A stretch of DNA of 64,000 nucleotides, taken from NCBI RefSeq assembly GCF_900090265.1, contig NZ_LT607752.1:2914001-2978000 (forward strand). The letters are read 5' to 3'. The notes under the pieces are model-generated. The model was not told the origin of the DNA. It ran no database searches and saw only the letters and a list, made by a program, of their open reading frames with translations. The position numbers and the translations under genes are program-made. Below are positions 1 through 9,138 of the stretch, one piece after another. Numbering within the stretch: the stretch's first letter is position 1; every line of letters starts with the position of its first letter. Source of the stretch: Micromonospora rifamycinica. GTDB taxonomy: Bacteria > Actinomycetota > Actinomycetes > Mycobacteriales > Micromonosporaceae.

Positions 1-763
1 TGTACGCCTGGATCCGGTCGTCACCGGTGCCGTTCGGCGCGACCGGGGCGGCGGAGATGCCGGGGAGCAGCCCGCTGGCCGGGTCGCCCGGCACCACGTA
101 CGGGTCGACCGGCAGGGTGAACTGGTGCGCCCCGCGTAGCTGCACCCCGTTGATCGTCTCGCCGTATACGGCGTTGGCCTCCCGCCCGACCGTGTACGCC
201 ACCCCGGCGGCGGCCATCAGGTCACCCTCGTAGGTCGCGTCGACGAACATCGGGCCGGTGAAGAGTTGCCCGTTGTCGGTGACCAGGCCGGTGATCCGGT
301 CACCACTGCGCTGCACGGTGGTCAGCCGCGCGTTCAGGTAGACCGGGATCCCGTGCTCGGTGAGCAGGTCCGCGCAGACCCCGGCGGCCACGTGCGGCTC
401 GAACACCAGCCGCATCGGCGAGTCGGGGGCGACCGGGACGCCCTGGTACCGGGCGTACACCCGCCGGTAGAACTCCGCGGCGACACCGCCGATGGCGGCG
501 CTGGTGCCGCTGTCGGTGTAGCCGAGCCCACCGGTGGTGAGCCCGCCGACGTGGTCGCCCGGTTCGACGATCACGGCGGTCCGCCCCAGCCGGCGCGTCT
601 GCACGGCGGCCACGATGCCGGCCGCGGTCGCGCCGTAGACCACCAGGTCGGCGGTGACGGTGCCGGCGGCCAGGGCGGGCAGCCCGGGAGTGGTGCCGGC
701 GGCGACGACGAGGGTGGCCCCGCCGAGGCGGAACAGGTGCCGGCGGCTGAAGGTGGACGACAT
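1..763 (-). CDS. FAD-dependent oxidoreductase, Tat-exported (partial, 3' end outside window)
   Basis: The ATG at 763 opens a frame that runs off the left edge without a stop. The N-terminus has a twin-arginine signal (SRRHLFRLGG, then a hydrophobic stretch ending near PALAAG), so export by the Tat pathway is expected. It is followed by a Rossmann dinucleotide-binding start (ADLVVYGATAAGIVAA) and an FAD-contact GGLTTGGLGYTDSG stretch, typical of the FAD_oxidored family often found beside glycoside hydrolases. About 254 codons are present. It lies 144 bp downstream of the beta-mannosidase gene on the same strand and could be co-transcribed, which suggests oxidation of a sugar or glycan-derived compound at the cell surface. 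The substrate is unknown. Confidence 0.82.
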   Translation of the reverse strand, partial: MSSTFSRRHLFRLGGATLVVAAGTTPGLPALAAGTVTADLVVYGATAAGIVAAVQTRRLGRTAVIVEPGDHVGGLTTGGLGYTDSGTSAAIGGVAAEFYRRVYARYQGVPVAPDSPMRLVFEPHVAAGVCADLLTEHGIPVYLNARLTTVQRSGDRITGLVTDNGQLFTGPMFVDATYEGDLMAAAGVAYTVGREANAVYGETINGVQLRGAHQFTLPVDPYVVPGDPASGLLPGISAAPVAPNGTGDDRIQAY

Positions 764-907
764 CACGGCTGCCCTTCGCAGACGAGGGAAGGAGCGCGCC
801 GCCGCACCCGGAATGCATCGACCCTTGCGGATCGAATCGGGGCTGTCAAGGGGCGACCGGCGCCCTCCTCCCCCGCACCGGACGGGAGGAGGACGCCGGC
901 CCGCCAG

Positions 908-3436
908 TCAGCCCGCCACCGGGGCCGCGCCGTCCGGGCGGTCCGCGGCCGGGACCAGGCCACCCGGTCGGTCCGCCACCGGGGCCGCGCGGTCGACCAG
1001 GTCGTTGACGCAGCGCAGCACCGGCCGGGCGGTCAGCGCCACCGGGTCCAGCGGCGCACCGCAGGTCACCGTGAAGGTGGCCGACTCCCCCGGCAGCAGG
1101 GTGACCAGTGCCGCGTCGACCTCGGCCGTCGGGTCCAGCCGGTCCGGGAAGAGGGTCAGGTCGCGCAGCACGGTCCGCGCGGTGACCCGGACCCGGTGAC
1201 CCCCGTCGACCTGCTGGACCGTCGCCTCGTAGCGGGCCGCCGGCCAGTGCGCGTCCCGGTCCTCGGCGAAGAACCACAGCGCCCGCTCGGCGGTGTCCCC
1301 GGCCTCGGCGACCAGCAGCTCCCGGCGTTCCTCGCCGGCCGCCGCCAGGTCCGTCGGCAGTGGCAGCGTCACCGCCGCGTACGCCGGCACGTCGAGCTGG
1401 TACGCGGTCGTCGCCCTCGGCTCGCCGGCCAGGGTGCACCGGGTCACCGTGACCGGGGACCGCCACGGGCTGCCGGTCTCGTTCACCGCGACCAGGGCCA
1501 GCCCGCCGTCGCGGGGCTGCACGGTGAGCAGCCGGTCGGCGTACGCCCGGCGCAGCGCGTACCACAGGGGCTTGCGGCGGCCGTCACCGTCGACGGCCGA
1601 CCAGGAGGTGACCGGCCAGCAGTCGTTGAGCTGCCAGACGATGGTGCCGGAGCAGACCTCCCGGTGCGACCGGAAGTGCTCCACCCCCAGTTGGATGGCC
1701 CGCGCCTGGTTGAGCTGGGTCAGGTAGTGCCAGTCGTCGAAGTCGACCGGGGCGGGCAGGTGCGCGTCGAGCCCGCGTTGCAGCTTGGCGTCCCCGTCGG
1801 CGGCCTTCTGGTGGTGGGCCATCCCCGGCGAGTCGTGGGCGAGGGGCTCGTCGGAAAGCGCCCGGCGCAGCGTCGCGTACGCCGGGGGCGCCTGGTAGCC
1901 GAACTCGGCGACGAACCGGGGGACGTACTCGCGGTACCTCGTGTAGTCGTCGGTGTTCCATACGTCCCACAGGTGCGTGGTGCCGTGAGCCGGGTCGTTG
2001 GGGTGGATCGCCTCCACCCCCGACCACGGGCTGCCCGGCCAGTACGGGCGGGTCGGGTCCAGCTCGCCGACCACCCGGGGTAGCAGGTCGAGATAGAAGC
2101 CCCGCCCCCAGCTGCGCCCGGCCAGCGGTTCCTGCCAGCCCCAGTCGTGCCAGCCCCAGATGTTCTCGTTGTTGCCGGTCCAGAGCACCAGCGACGGGTG
2201 CCCGGCCAGCCGGGCCACCTGCTCCCGCGCCTCCGCCTCGACCTCGGTGCCGAACGGCTCCTCCTCCGGGTAGGCCGCGCAGGCGAAGAGGAAGTCCTGC
2301 TGCACCAGCAGGCCGCGCTCGTCGGCGAGGGAGTAGAAGTCGGTCGACTCGTACCGGCCGCCGCCCCAGACGCGCAGCAGGTTGACGTTGGCGTCGGCGG
2401 CCTGGGTGAACCGGTGGGCCAGCCGGTCACGGGTGATCCGGGTGGGGAACGCGTCGTCGGGAATCCAGTTGGCCCCCCGCACCAGCACCGGCACGTCGTT
2501 GACGTGCAGGGTGAACGGGGTGCCGTGGGCGTCGGGGGTGGTGTCGAGGCGGACCGAGCGGAAGCCGATCCGGTGCGACCAGGTGTCCACGGTGCGACCG
2601 TCGGGCGTCGACAGGTGCACCGTCAGCGGGTGCAGGGGCTGTGCGCCGTACCCCCGGGGCCACCACAGCTCGGGGTCGGCGACGGTGAGGGTCAGCGCGG
2701 CCGTGCGCTGCCCGGCCGCGACGGTCGTCTCGCCGGTCACCCCGGCGACCTCGGCGCGGACGGTCAGCGGCAGGTCGGCCACCCGCTCGACCTCGACGTG
2801 CAGCTCCACCCGCCCCTGACCGTCGACGACCGTCACCAGTGGACGGACGACACCGAGCCGGGCGGTGGACCAGGCGTGCAGCCCGATCTCCTGCCAGATC
2901 CCGGCGGTCACCAGCGTCGGCCCCCAGTCCCAGCCGAAGTTGCAGGCCATCTTGCGGATGAACGCGAACGGCTCCGGGTAGGCGTTGGGCCGGTCGCCGA
3001 GCCGGTCCCGCTGCTCCTCGGCGTAGCGGTACGCCGGGTCGAACCGGACGGCGAGGGTGTTCTCCCCCGGCCGCAGCGCCGACCGCACGTCGAACCGGTA
3101 CGACCGATGCATGTTGGCGGTCCGGCCGACCTCGACGCCGTTGAGGGTGACCGTGGCGACCGTGTCCAACCCGGCGCAGACCAGGTCGATCCGGTCGTCG
3201 TCGCCGGGTGCGTACCCGAAGGTGGTGGCGTACTCCCAGTCGGTGCGGCCGATCCAGGCCAGCGCCGTCTCGTTGGCGTCGAGGAAGGGATCGTCGATCA
3301 GGCCGGCGGCGAGCAGATCGGTGTGCACGCAGCCGGGCACGGTCGCCGGCACCGCCCGACCGGCCACCGCGTCGGGCACCTGCGGCCCGGCCACCGCCCG
3401 TAGCCGCCAACCCTCGTGCAACGCCTGCCGAGTCAC
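908..3436 (-). CDS. GH2 beta-mannosidase
   Basis: Glycoside hydrolase family 2 enzyme of about 842 residues with the usual order: N-terminal jelly-roll sugar-binding domain (to about residue 190), Ig-like sandwich, (beta/alpha)8 catalytic barrel and C-terminal beta domains. The acid/base glutamate lies in WTGNNENIWGW (about residue 424) and the nucleophile in RFVAEFGYQ (about residue 511); the spacing fits beta-mannosidases, which hydrolyse terminal beta-mannosyl residues of manno-oligosaccharides. There is no signal peptide, so it is probably cytoplasmic. I chose the GTG at 3436 (VTRQALHEGW) because the ATG 14 codons upstream adds a Cys/Arg-rich tail unlike the family. It diverges from a LacI gene, with a candidate operator 55 bp upstream. 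Confidence 0.9.
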   Translation of the reverse strand: MTRQALHEGWRLRAVAGPQVPDAVAGRAVPATVPGCVHTDLLAAGLIDDPFLDANETALAWIGRTDWEYATTFGYAPGDDDRIDLVCAGLDTVATVTLNGVEVGRTANMHRSYRFDVRSALRPGENTLAVRFDPAYRYAEEQRDRLGDRPNAYPEPFAFIRKMACNFGWDWGPTLVTAGIWQEIGLHAWSTARLGVVRPLVTVVDGQGRVELHVEVERVADLPLTVRAEVAGVTGETTVAAGQRTAALTLTVADPELWWPRGYGAQPLHPLTVHLSTPDGRTVDTWSHRIGFRSVRLDTTPDAHGTPFTLHVNDVPVLVRGANWIPDDAFPTRITRDRLAHRFTQAADANVNLLRVWGGGRYESTDFYSLADERGLLVQQDFLFACAAYPEEEPFGTEVEAEAREQVARLAGHPSLVLWTGNNENIWGWHDWGWQEPLAGRSWGRGFYLDLLPRVVGELDPTRPYWPGSPWSGVEAIHPNDPAHGTTHLWDVWNTDDYTRYREYVPRFVAEFGYQAPPAYATLRRALSDEPLAHDSPGMAHHQKAADGDAKLQRGLDAHLPAPVDFDDWHYLTQLNQARAIQLGVEHFRSHREVCSGTIVWQLNDCWPVTSWSAVDGDGRRKPLWYALRRAYADRLLTVQPRDGGLALVAVNETGSPWRSPVTVTRCTLAGEPRATTAYQLDVPAYAAVTLPLPTDLAAAGEERRELLVAEAGDTAERALWFFAEDRDAHWPAARYEATVQQVDGGHRVRVTARTVLRDLTLFPDRLDPTAEVDAALVTLLPGESATFTVTCGAPLDPVALTARPVLRCVNDLVDRAAPVADRPGGLVPAADRPDGAAPVAG

Positions 3437-3490
3437 GACCCCACCGCGCCTTCGCTGCTCGGGACAGCCCCAGCACATCGAGGGATGTCA

Positions 3491-3506
3491 ACTGAACCGG
3501 ATAAGT
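3491..3506. promoter_or_regulatory. Candidate LacI-family operator, mannosidase side
   Basis: The 16-bp ACTGAACCGGATAAGT matches its own reverse complement at 12 of 16 positions and centres on CCGG, with the CG centre usual for LacI-family operators. Its reverse complement starts ACTTATCCGG, sharing CTTA[AT]CCGG with the second site at 3662. It lies 55 bp upstream of the mannosidase start. Confidence 0.5.
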
Positions 3507-3661
3507 CAAGACACCGTACGGGCCACCCCCAACCCTGTCAACGGTGTTCCCCACCGGCGGTCACCGGACCCCGGAAAGAGACACGGAGGGCTGCCTGAGC
3601 AGCGTCGCCGGGCAGCCCGACCCGCCACCGCACCACCGCGGAGGCAGCGCCCGGCCGGCCT

Positions 3662-3677
3662 GCTTAACCGGGCAAGC
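3662..3677. promoter_or_regulatory. Candidate LacI-family operator, regulator side
   Basis: GCTTAACCGGGCAAGC is a 12-of-16 palindrome centred on CCGG and shares CTTA[AT]CCGG with the site at 3491-3506, 171 bp away. Two sites at this distance fit repression of both divergent genes, possibly with DNA looping. The assignment to the adjacent LacI protein is inference. Confidence 0.5.
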
Positions 3678-3817
3678 GGATCGACCACCGCTACCGGCTG
3701 GATTCCACCACGGCCGGCGGCACCGGTCACGCCCGGCACCGGTAGCGTGGGCACCGCCGGCCGATCCCGGCCCCGCGTACCGCCTGCCCAGGCCGCGAGA
3801 AATGGAGGAACCCGCCG

Positions 3818-4837
3818 GTGAAGCGGCCGACCATCGCCGACGTCGCCCGACGCGCCGGAGTGTCCAAGGGCGCGGTGTCGTACGCGCTCAACGGGCAGCC
3901 GGGCGTCTCGGAGGCCACCCGGCAGCGCATCCTGGCCATCGCCGCCGAGATCGGCTTCAGCCCGAGCAGCGCCGCCCGCGCGCTCTCCGGCGCCACCGCC
4001 GACGCCGTCGGCCTGGCCCTGTGCCGTCCGGCCCGGATCCTCGGCATCGAACCGTTCTTCATGGAGCTGATCAGCGGCGTCGAGGCCGAACTCTCCGCCC
4101 GGTCCTACGCGCTGACCCTCCAGGTGGTCGCCGACCAGGATGCGGAGATCGCGGTCTACCGGCGCTGGTGGGCCGAGCGGCGGGTCGACGGCGTCCTCGT
4201 CTGCGACCTGCGCACCGACGACATCCGGGTACCCGCCCTGGAGGAGCTCCAGCTACCCGCCGTGGTGATCGGCGGACCGGGGCACACCGGCACGTTGGCC
4301 AGCGTCTGGTCCGATGACGCGGCGGCGCTGGCCGAGACGGTGGAATACCTGGTCGCGCTCGGCCACCGCAAGATCGCCCGGGTCGGCGGCCTGCCCGCGC
4401 TGCGGCATACGGAGATCCGCACCGACGCCTTCGCCGAGGTCTGCGGCCGGCTCGGGCTCACCGAGGCGGCGACCGTGTGGTCCGACTACACCGGGGAGGA
4501 GGGTGCCCGCGCCACCCGGCGGCTGCTCAGCTCGGCCCAGCGCCCCACCGCCCTGATCTACGACAACGACGTGATGGCCATCGCCGGGCTCTCCGTGGCC
4601 CAGGAGATGGGGCTCGGCGTCCCCACCGACCTGTCCATCGTGGCCTGGGACGACTCCCCACTGTGCCAGCTGGTGCACCCACCACTGACCGCGCTCAGCC
4701 GGGACATCCCCGCCTACGGCGCGAACGCGGCCCGCCAACTGCTCGCCGTCATCGCCGGTGAGCCGGTCGGCGGCCTCCAGGACGAGACGCCACACCTGAC
4801 CCCGCGCGGCAGCACCGCACCGCCCCGACCGAGATGA
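3818..4837 (+). CDS. LacI family transcriptional regulator
   Basis: A 339-residue protein starting at GTG with GGAGG at 3804-3808. The N-terminal helix-turn-helix (IADVARRAGVSKGAVSYALN, residues 6-25) and hinge helix (RQRILAIAAEIGF) are those of LacI/GalR proteins, followed by a periplasmic-binding-protein-like effector domain up to the C-terminus. It is expected to bind a sugar and release operator DNA. It diverges from the GH2 beta-mannosidase, so a manno-oligosaccharide or mannose derivative is the likely effector, and the two candidate operators between the genes are its likely targets. Length is normal for the family. Confidence 0.93.
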   Translation: MKRPTIADVARRAGVSKGAVSYALNGQPGVSEATRQRILAIAAEIGFSPSSAARALSGATADAVGLALCRPARILGIEPFFMELISGVEAELSARSYALTLQVVADQDAEIAVYRRWWAERRVDGVLVCDLRTDDIRVPALEELQLPAVVIGGPGHTGTLASVWSDDAAALAETVEYLVALGHRKIARVGGLPALRHTEIRTDAFAEVCGRLGLTEAATVWSDYTGEEGARATRRLLSSAQRPTALIYDNDVMAIAGLSVAQEMGLGVPTDLSIVAWDDSPLCQLVHPPLTALSRDIPAYGANAARQLLAVIAGEPVGGLQDETPHLTPRGSTAPPRPR

Positions 4838-4892
4838 ACCGGTTCAGTGGACCGGCCGGCGGCGGCCCGCTCAACGGAGTTCGGCGGCCCGC

Positions 4893-7475
4893 TCAACGGA
4901 ACGCCGACGGGAACTCCGCGAAGTACGCCTCGACCCGTTCGGCGGTCGCCGGACGCGCCAGCGCGAAACCCTGGCCGTACCGGCAGCCCGCCCGCGTCGC
5001 CCGGTCGACGTCCGGCTCGGACTCCAGCTCCGCCATCACCACCGTCACCCCCAACCGCTCCCCCAGGCCCACCACCACGTCGATCAGCGGACGCGTCCCC
5101 TCGTCCGGCCCGACCGGCTGCGGCTGCACCTTCAACAGGTCGATCGGCAGCCGACGCAGCCGGGTCAGCGAGGCGTGCTCGGCCCGGAAGCTGTCCAGCG
5201 CGGTGCGTACCCCCATCGCCCGCAGCCCGGCCAGCCGGGCCACCACCATCGACAGGTCCGCGCCCAGCCCCGGTTCGGCGATCTCCAGCACCAGCCGTTC
5301 CGCCGGGACACCGTGCCCGGCCAGCACCGTCGCCACCCGGGGCACCAGATCCGGCGCCAGCAGCTCGGCCAGGGTCAGGTTGACCGCCAGCCAGAGTTCC
5401 CGGCCGCCGTACGACCAGTCGGCGAGCTGCCGGCAGGCCCGGTCCAACACCCACCGGCCCAGCTCACCCAGCAGGCCCAGATCCTCGGCGACCGGCAGCA
5501 ACTCGGCCGGCAACACGGTGCCCAGCACCGGGCTGCGCCACCGCAGCAACGCCTCGATGCCGGCCGGCCGCCGGTCGACCAGCGCCAACACCGGCTGGTA
5601 GACCAGGTCCAGCTCACCCCGGGCCGCCGCGCCGGGCAGCTCCCGTTCCAGGTCCATCCGGCGGACCAGCTGCTCCTCCAGGCAGGCGTCGTACCACTCG
5701 ACCCGGTTCCGGCCGAGCTGGACGGCCCGGCGGCGGGCCAGGTCGGCCTGACGCAGCACGTCCTGCGGGTCGCCTCCGGTCAGCTCGGCCAGGCCCACCG
5801 CGACCCGGAGCCGGGCCATCCCCGTCGGCACCGGCCACGGCTCGGTCAACGCGGCCAGCAGCCGCTCACCCAGCGCGTACGCCGGCACCGAGGCGGCGTC
5901 GGTGACCACCGCGAACTCCGTGCCGGACAACCGGGAGACCAGATCCCGCGGGCCGACCACGTCACGCAGCCGACGGGCGGTGGTGACCGTCAGGGCGTCA
6001 CCGTCCACCCCCGGCCCGGCGGCGTCCTGCGCCGGCGGGCAACCGTGCACGTCGACCACGAGCAGCGCGCCGGGCGGGCCGGCCCGCTCGCCGAGCACCC
6101 GGAGCAGCTCCTGCCGGTTGGCCAGGCCGGTGAGCGGGTCGGCGGCGGCCACCCGACGCAGTTCCCGCTCCAGCCGACGGCGGTCCCCGACGTCCCGGAC
6201 GTGCAGCACCACCGCGGCCACCTCCGGCACGTCGCGCTGGTCGCTGACCGTCGACTCGATCTCCCGCCAGGCACCGTCACCGGCGCGCATCCTGGCCACC
6301 AGCAACGGCGGGCCGTCGTCCTGCGGCGGCGCGGCCAGCCGGGTCAGCACACCGGGAGCGTCGTCCGGGTGCAGCAGGTCGGCCAGCGCGAGCCCGCACA
6401 CCTCGCTCCGGCGCAGCCCGAACCAGCGCTCACCGGCCGCCGACAGCCAGTGCACCCGCAACCGGTCGTCGAGCACCAGGATCAGGTCGCGGCCACCCGA
6501 GACCAACGTCCGGAAGTACGCCTCCCGGGCGGCCAGCCGACCCGCCCACCGCCGGTCGTCGGCCGCGGAGATCAGCTCCCGGCCCACCAGCGGCGGGATC
6601 ACCGCCAGCCCCAGCAGGACGGCGGTCGCGCTGAAGCCCCCGACGACCGCCAGGTGACCGGCCGCCGCCACGCTGGCCACCGCCGCCGGGGCGGTCACCC
6701 GGGGCCAGGCCGGCGGCGGACCGGCCGGGCCGGGCGGATCCCCCGCCGCGACCCGGGTCATCCCGGCGGCGGTCAGCAGCGCCCCGCCGACCAGCACCGG
6801 CACGAGGGTCAGCAGCGTCACCGCCGGAGCCCGGTAGGCCTCCAGCGCCACCAGACCGGCCAGCCCCAGCAGGACGGTCGCCGCCCCGACCCGGCAGCGG
6901 GCCGCCCCGGGACGACGACGCCGGTCGGCCAACGCGCTCACCAGCAACCCGGCCAGCCCGGTCGCGCCGAGGACGGTCACCACCCGGACCACCGGCGGCA
7001 CCGGGCCGGACGGCACCAGCACCCAGCCGGCGAAGAGCAGCGCGGTGCCCAGGCCGAGCACGTCCACCCCACGCCGCAACCGGGCGCGGGGCGTCGACCG
7101 GGAGTGGCCGGGCAGCAGGAGAAGGCCGGCGGCGAACGTCGCGGTGGCCGCGCCGAGCCCGGCCACCGCGACCCCGACCCGCCAGCCCGCCGGCACCAGT
7201 GGTGGCACCGCGACGGTCAGCGCGGCCACCGTCACCGCGGCGACGAGCAGGGCGGCGGCGCGGCGGCAGAGCCGGCTGCGCCGGTCCCGGCCGTCGACGG
7301 CGGCCAGCCGGAGCAGCCGGCCGACGACCGGGGCGCAACCGCCGACGCCGGCCAGCGCGACGGCCGCCGGCGGTGGGAGGAGACCGGTCAGGCCCACGCT
7401 GACCAGCAGCGCGGCCAGCACCGAGGACACGACCGGTACGGAGAGTGGACGACGGAGGAGGGAGGCGTCGGTCAC
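4893..7475 (-). CDS. Membrane PAS-GGDEF-EAL protein with degenerate active sites
   Basis: About 860 residues. A long hydrophobic N-terminal region (about residues 8-300, eight or more membrane segments) precedes a PAS domain (about 330-436), a GGDEF domain (from ADPLTGLANR, about 445) and an EAL domain (about 610-855). The cyclase signature reads SGTEF (about 517-521) instead of GGDEF. In the EAL domain EALLRW is kept, but [10 protein letters not shown] is replaced by DSFRAEHASL (about 761), losing one metal-binding Asp. Both activities are therefore doubtful, and a role as c-di-GMP sensor or protein-interaction partner is more likely. Start: GTG at 7475 with GAAGG 8 bases before; an upstream ATG at 7547 is possible. 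Confidence 0.88.
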   Translation of the reverse strand: MTDASLLRRPLSVPVVSSVLAALLVSVGLTGLLPPPAAVALAGVGGCAPVVGRLLRLAAVDGRDRRSRLCRRAAALLVAAVTVAALTVAVPPLVPAGWRVGVAVAGLGAATATFAAGLLLLPGHSRSTPRARLRRGVDVLGLGTALLFAGWVLVPSGPVPPVVRVVTVLGATGLAGLLVSALADRRRRPGAARCRVGAATVLLGLAGLVALEAYRAPAVTLLTLVPVLVGGALLTAAGMTRVAAGDPPGPAGPPPAWPRVTAPAAVASVAAAGHLAVVGGFSATAVLLGLAVIPPLVGRELISAADDRRWAGRLAAREAYFRTLVSGGRDLILVLDDRLRVHWLSAAGERWFGLRRSEVCGLALADLLHPDDAPGVLTRLAAPPQDDGPPLLVARMRAGDGAWREIESTVSDQRDVPEVAAVVLHVRDVGDRRRLERELRRVAAADPLTGLANRQELLRVLGERAGPPGALLVVDVHGCPPAQDAAGPGVDGDALTVTTARRLRDVVGPRDLVSRLSGTEFAVVTDAASVPAYALGERLLAALTEPWPVPTGMARLRVAVGLAELTGGDPQDVLRQADLARRRAVQLGRNRVEWYDACLEEQLVRRMDLERELPGAAARGELDLVYQPVLALVDRRPAGIEALLRWRSPVLGTVLPAELLPVAEDLGLLGELGRWVLDRACRQLADWSYGGRELWLAVNLTLAELLAPDLVPRVATVLAGHGVPAERLVLEIAEPGLGADLSMVVARLAGLRAMGVRTALDSFRAEHASLTRLRRLPIDLLKVQPQPVGPDEGTRPLIDVVVGLGERLGVTVVMAELESEPDVDRATRAGCRYGQGFALARPATAERVEAYFAEFPSAFR

Positions 7476-7663
7476 GGCGGTCACCTTCGTGAGGGGGACA
7501 CGGGCCGGTGCAAGGGGGGTTACCGGTCCAACGAACGGCCATCGCACCGGTTACGCGCCCCGACCGTGACCCGCGTCACCCACCCGCCCGGCCCTCTCGG
7601 CGCCGGGAACGGCGCCGACGGCCCGGCCGGGGCCGCCGGGGACCGGGGTGGAATCATCGGGGG

Positions 7664-8038
7664 GTGAGCCGCGCCGACACCCTCCGTTTCCGGCACCACC
7701 AGGCCGTCCTGGTCGCGGCCGTGATCGCCACCATCGGCGCGCTGCCCCTGGCCGCCGCCCGGGCCTACCTGCTGCCGGTGCTGCTCGTCCCGCTGGTCGT
7801 CGCGGCCTGGGCCTGGCGCTCGGGCACCGACGCCGACCGGCGCGAGCTGCGGTTGCGGGCACTGGTCGGAAGTCGACGGGTGCCCTGGGAGCAGGTCGTC
7901 GAGTTGACCGCCGACCCGCGCGGCCGGGCCGTCGTCCGGCTCGCCGACGGGCAGCAGCTCCTCCTGCCCGCCGTCCGGGGCGTGGACCTGCCCCGCCTGG
8001 TCTCGATCACCGGGCAGGCCCTGCCCGACCCCCGCTGA
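7664..8038 (+). CDS. PH domain-like membrane protein
   Basis: A 124-residue protein starting at GTG (SRADTLRFRHHQ). Two hydrophobic segments (about residues 14-28 and 31-48) form a membrane hairpin, followed by a small beta-rich domain (RALVGSRRVPWEQVVELTAD, then VRLADGQQLLLPAVRG). This is the arrangement of bacterial PH-like proteins (bPH_6 type) common in actinomycetes; function is generally unknown. It ends 6 bp from the convergent 2-hydroxyacid dehydrogenase gene. Confidence 0.75.
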   Translation: MSRADTLRFRHHQAVLVAAVIATIGALPLAAARAYLLPVLLVPLVVAAWAWRSGTDADRRELRLRALVGSRRVPWEQVVELTADPRGRAVVRLADGQQLLLPAVRGVDLPRLVSITGQALPDPR

Positions 8039-8044
8039 GCGGTC

Positions 8045-8971
8045 TCAGTAGCCGTCCTCCACCCGGTTGACCAGCGGCGAACCCGCGGCGAACCGGCGTA
8101 CCTGCTCCCCCACCAGCCGGTACGCCCGGGGCAGCAGCCCCTTGACCGAGCCGGCGACGTGCGGGGTGAGCAGCACGTTGGGCAGCTCCCAGAGCGGATG
8201 GTCGGCCGGCAGCGGCTCCGGGTCGGTCACGTCCAGCGCCGCCCGCAGCCGACCGGAGGTCAGCTCGGCGACCAGGGCCGCGGTGTCCGCCACCGGACCC
8301 CGTGCGGCGTTGACCAGCAGTGCCCCGTCCGGCATGGCGGCCAGGAAGTCGGCGTCCACCAGCCCCCGGGTGGCGTCGGTGAGCGGCACCAGCAGCACCA
8401 CCACGTCGGCTCCCGGCAGCAACCGCGGCAACTCGGCCACCGCGTGCACCCCCTGGTCCGGCCGGGCGGTGCGGGCCACCAGGGTGAAGGTGACGTCGAA
8501 CGGGGCCAGCCGGCTCCGTACCGCCGCGCCGATCGAGCCGGCCCCCACGATGAGCACCCGTTTACCGGTCAGTTCGTCGGTCGGCGCGACCCGGTCGTAC
8601 GCCCACTCCCGCCGGGCCTGGGCGCGGGCCAGCGCCGGGAAGCCGCGCAGCTGGGCGAGGATCGCGGCGACCACCCACTCGGCGGTGCCGGCGTCGTGCA
8701 CCCCCCGGGCGTCGCACAGGGCCACCCCGGCGGGCACCCGCCCGGCCCAGGCGTCCGCCCCGGCTGAGAGGAGCTGGACCACCGCCAGGTCGGGCAGCCG
8801 GTCCAGCATCGTCAGGGTCTCCGCGCCGGCCAGGAACGGCGGCACCCAGAACCGGACGTCCGCCGGGTCGCCGGGCGGGTCCGCCGGATCGGTCCACGGC
8901 TGTACGGTGACACCGCACGGCACCGGCCCGAGCAGCTCGACACCGGCGGGATGGGGAATCCACACCTTCAC
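8045..8971 (-). CDS. D-2-hydroxyacid dehydrogenase family protein
   Basis: A 308-residue NAD(P)-dependent oxidoreductase. The nucleotide-binding motif VGAGSIGAAV lies about residues 140-150, followed by the conserved VNAARGPV and DVTDPEPLPADHPLW stretches. The last contains the catalytic glutamate of the family, and TPHVAG supplies the catalytic histidine. The substrate cannot be read from sequence; glyoxylate/hydroxypyruvate or phosphoglycerate-like acids are typical. The GTG at 8971 (VKVWIPHPAGVE) is preferred over an upstream ATG that adds an Arg/Ser/Pro-rich tail. Confidence 0.88.
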   Translation of the reverse strand: MKVWIPHPAGVELLGPVPCGVTVQPWTDPADPPGDPADVRFWVPPFLAGAETLTMLDRLPDLAVVQLLSAGADAWAGRVPAGVALCDARGVHDAGTAEWVVAAILAQLRGFPALARAQARREWAYDRVAPTDELTGKRVLIVGAGSIGAAVRSRLAPFDVTFTLVARTARPDQGVHAVAELPRLLPGADVVVLLVPLTDATRGLVDADFLAAMPDGALLVNAARGPVADTAALVAELTSGRLRAALDVTDPEPLPADHPLWELPNVLLTPHVAGSVKGLLPRAYRLVGEQVRRFAAGSPLVNRVEDGY

Positions 8972-9138
8972 GCGTGCCGACGATAGCCCCCCGGCGGCGG
9001 GCGGTTCCGACGGGCCGGCCGACCGACGCCGCACCGGGCGATGTCGCCCACGTGCGCAGGCGACGGTCGGGCGGGAGGGGTATAACCGAGGGTCGGAGCG
9101 CCGAGCGGCGTCCTCCCATCACGGCAGACAGGTGGTCG

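Larger units (their letters stand above)
3437..3817. other. Divergent regulatory region between mannosidase and lacI-type genes
   Basis: This 381-bp stretch holds no credible gene. It contains the two related quasi-palindromes listed separately (3491-3506 and 3662-3677), one nearer each divergent gene, and a GGAGG ribosome-binding site at 3804-3808 for the lacI-type gene. I see no convincing -35/-10 pair. Confidence 0.6.

Noticed and set aside
822..852. CCCTTG/CAAGGG inverted repeat between mannosidase and FAD oxidoreductase genes
   Set aside because: Only 6 bp with a 19-nt loop; too weak to call an operator or terminator.
266..2083. Very long plus-strand open frame opposite the mannosidase
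   Set aside because: It lies antisense to a gene with clear catalytic motifs, and the Gly/Arg/Pro/Ala-rich content is typical of GC-rich shadow frames. The same holds for the long opposite frames at 5175-7667, 14940-17456, 21675-23600, 23567-25705 and 47543-48652.
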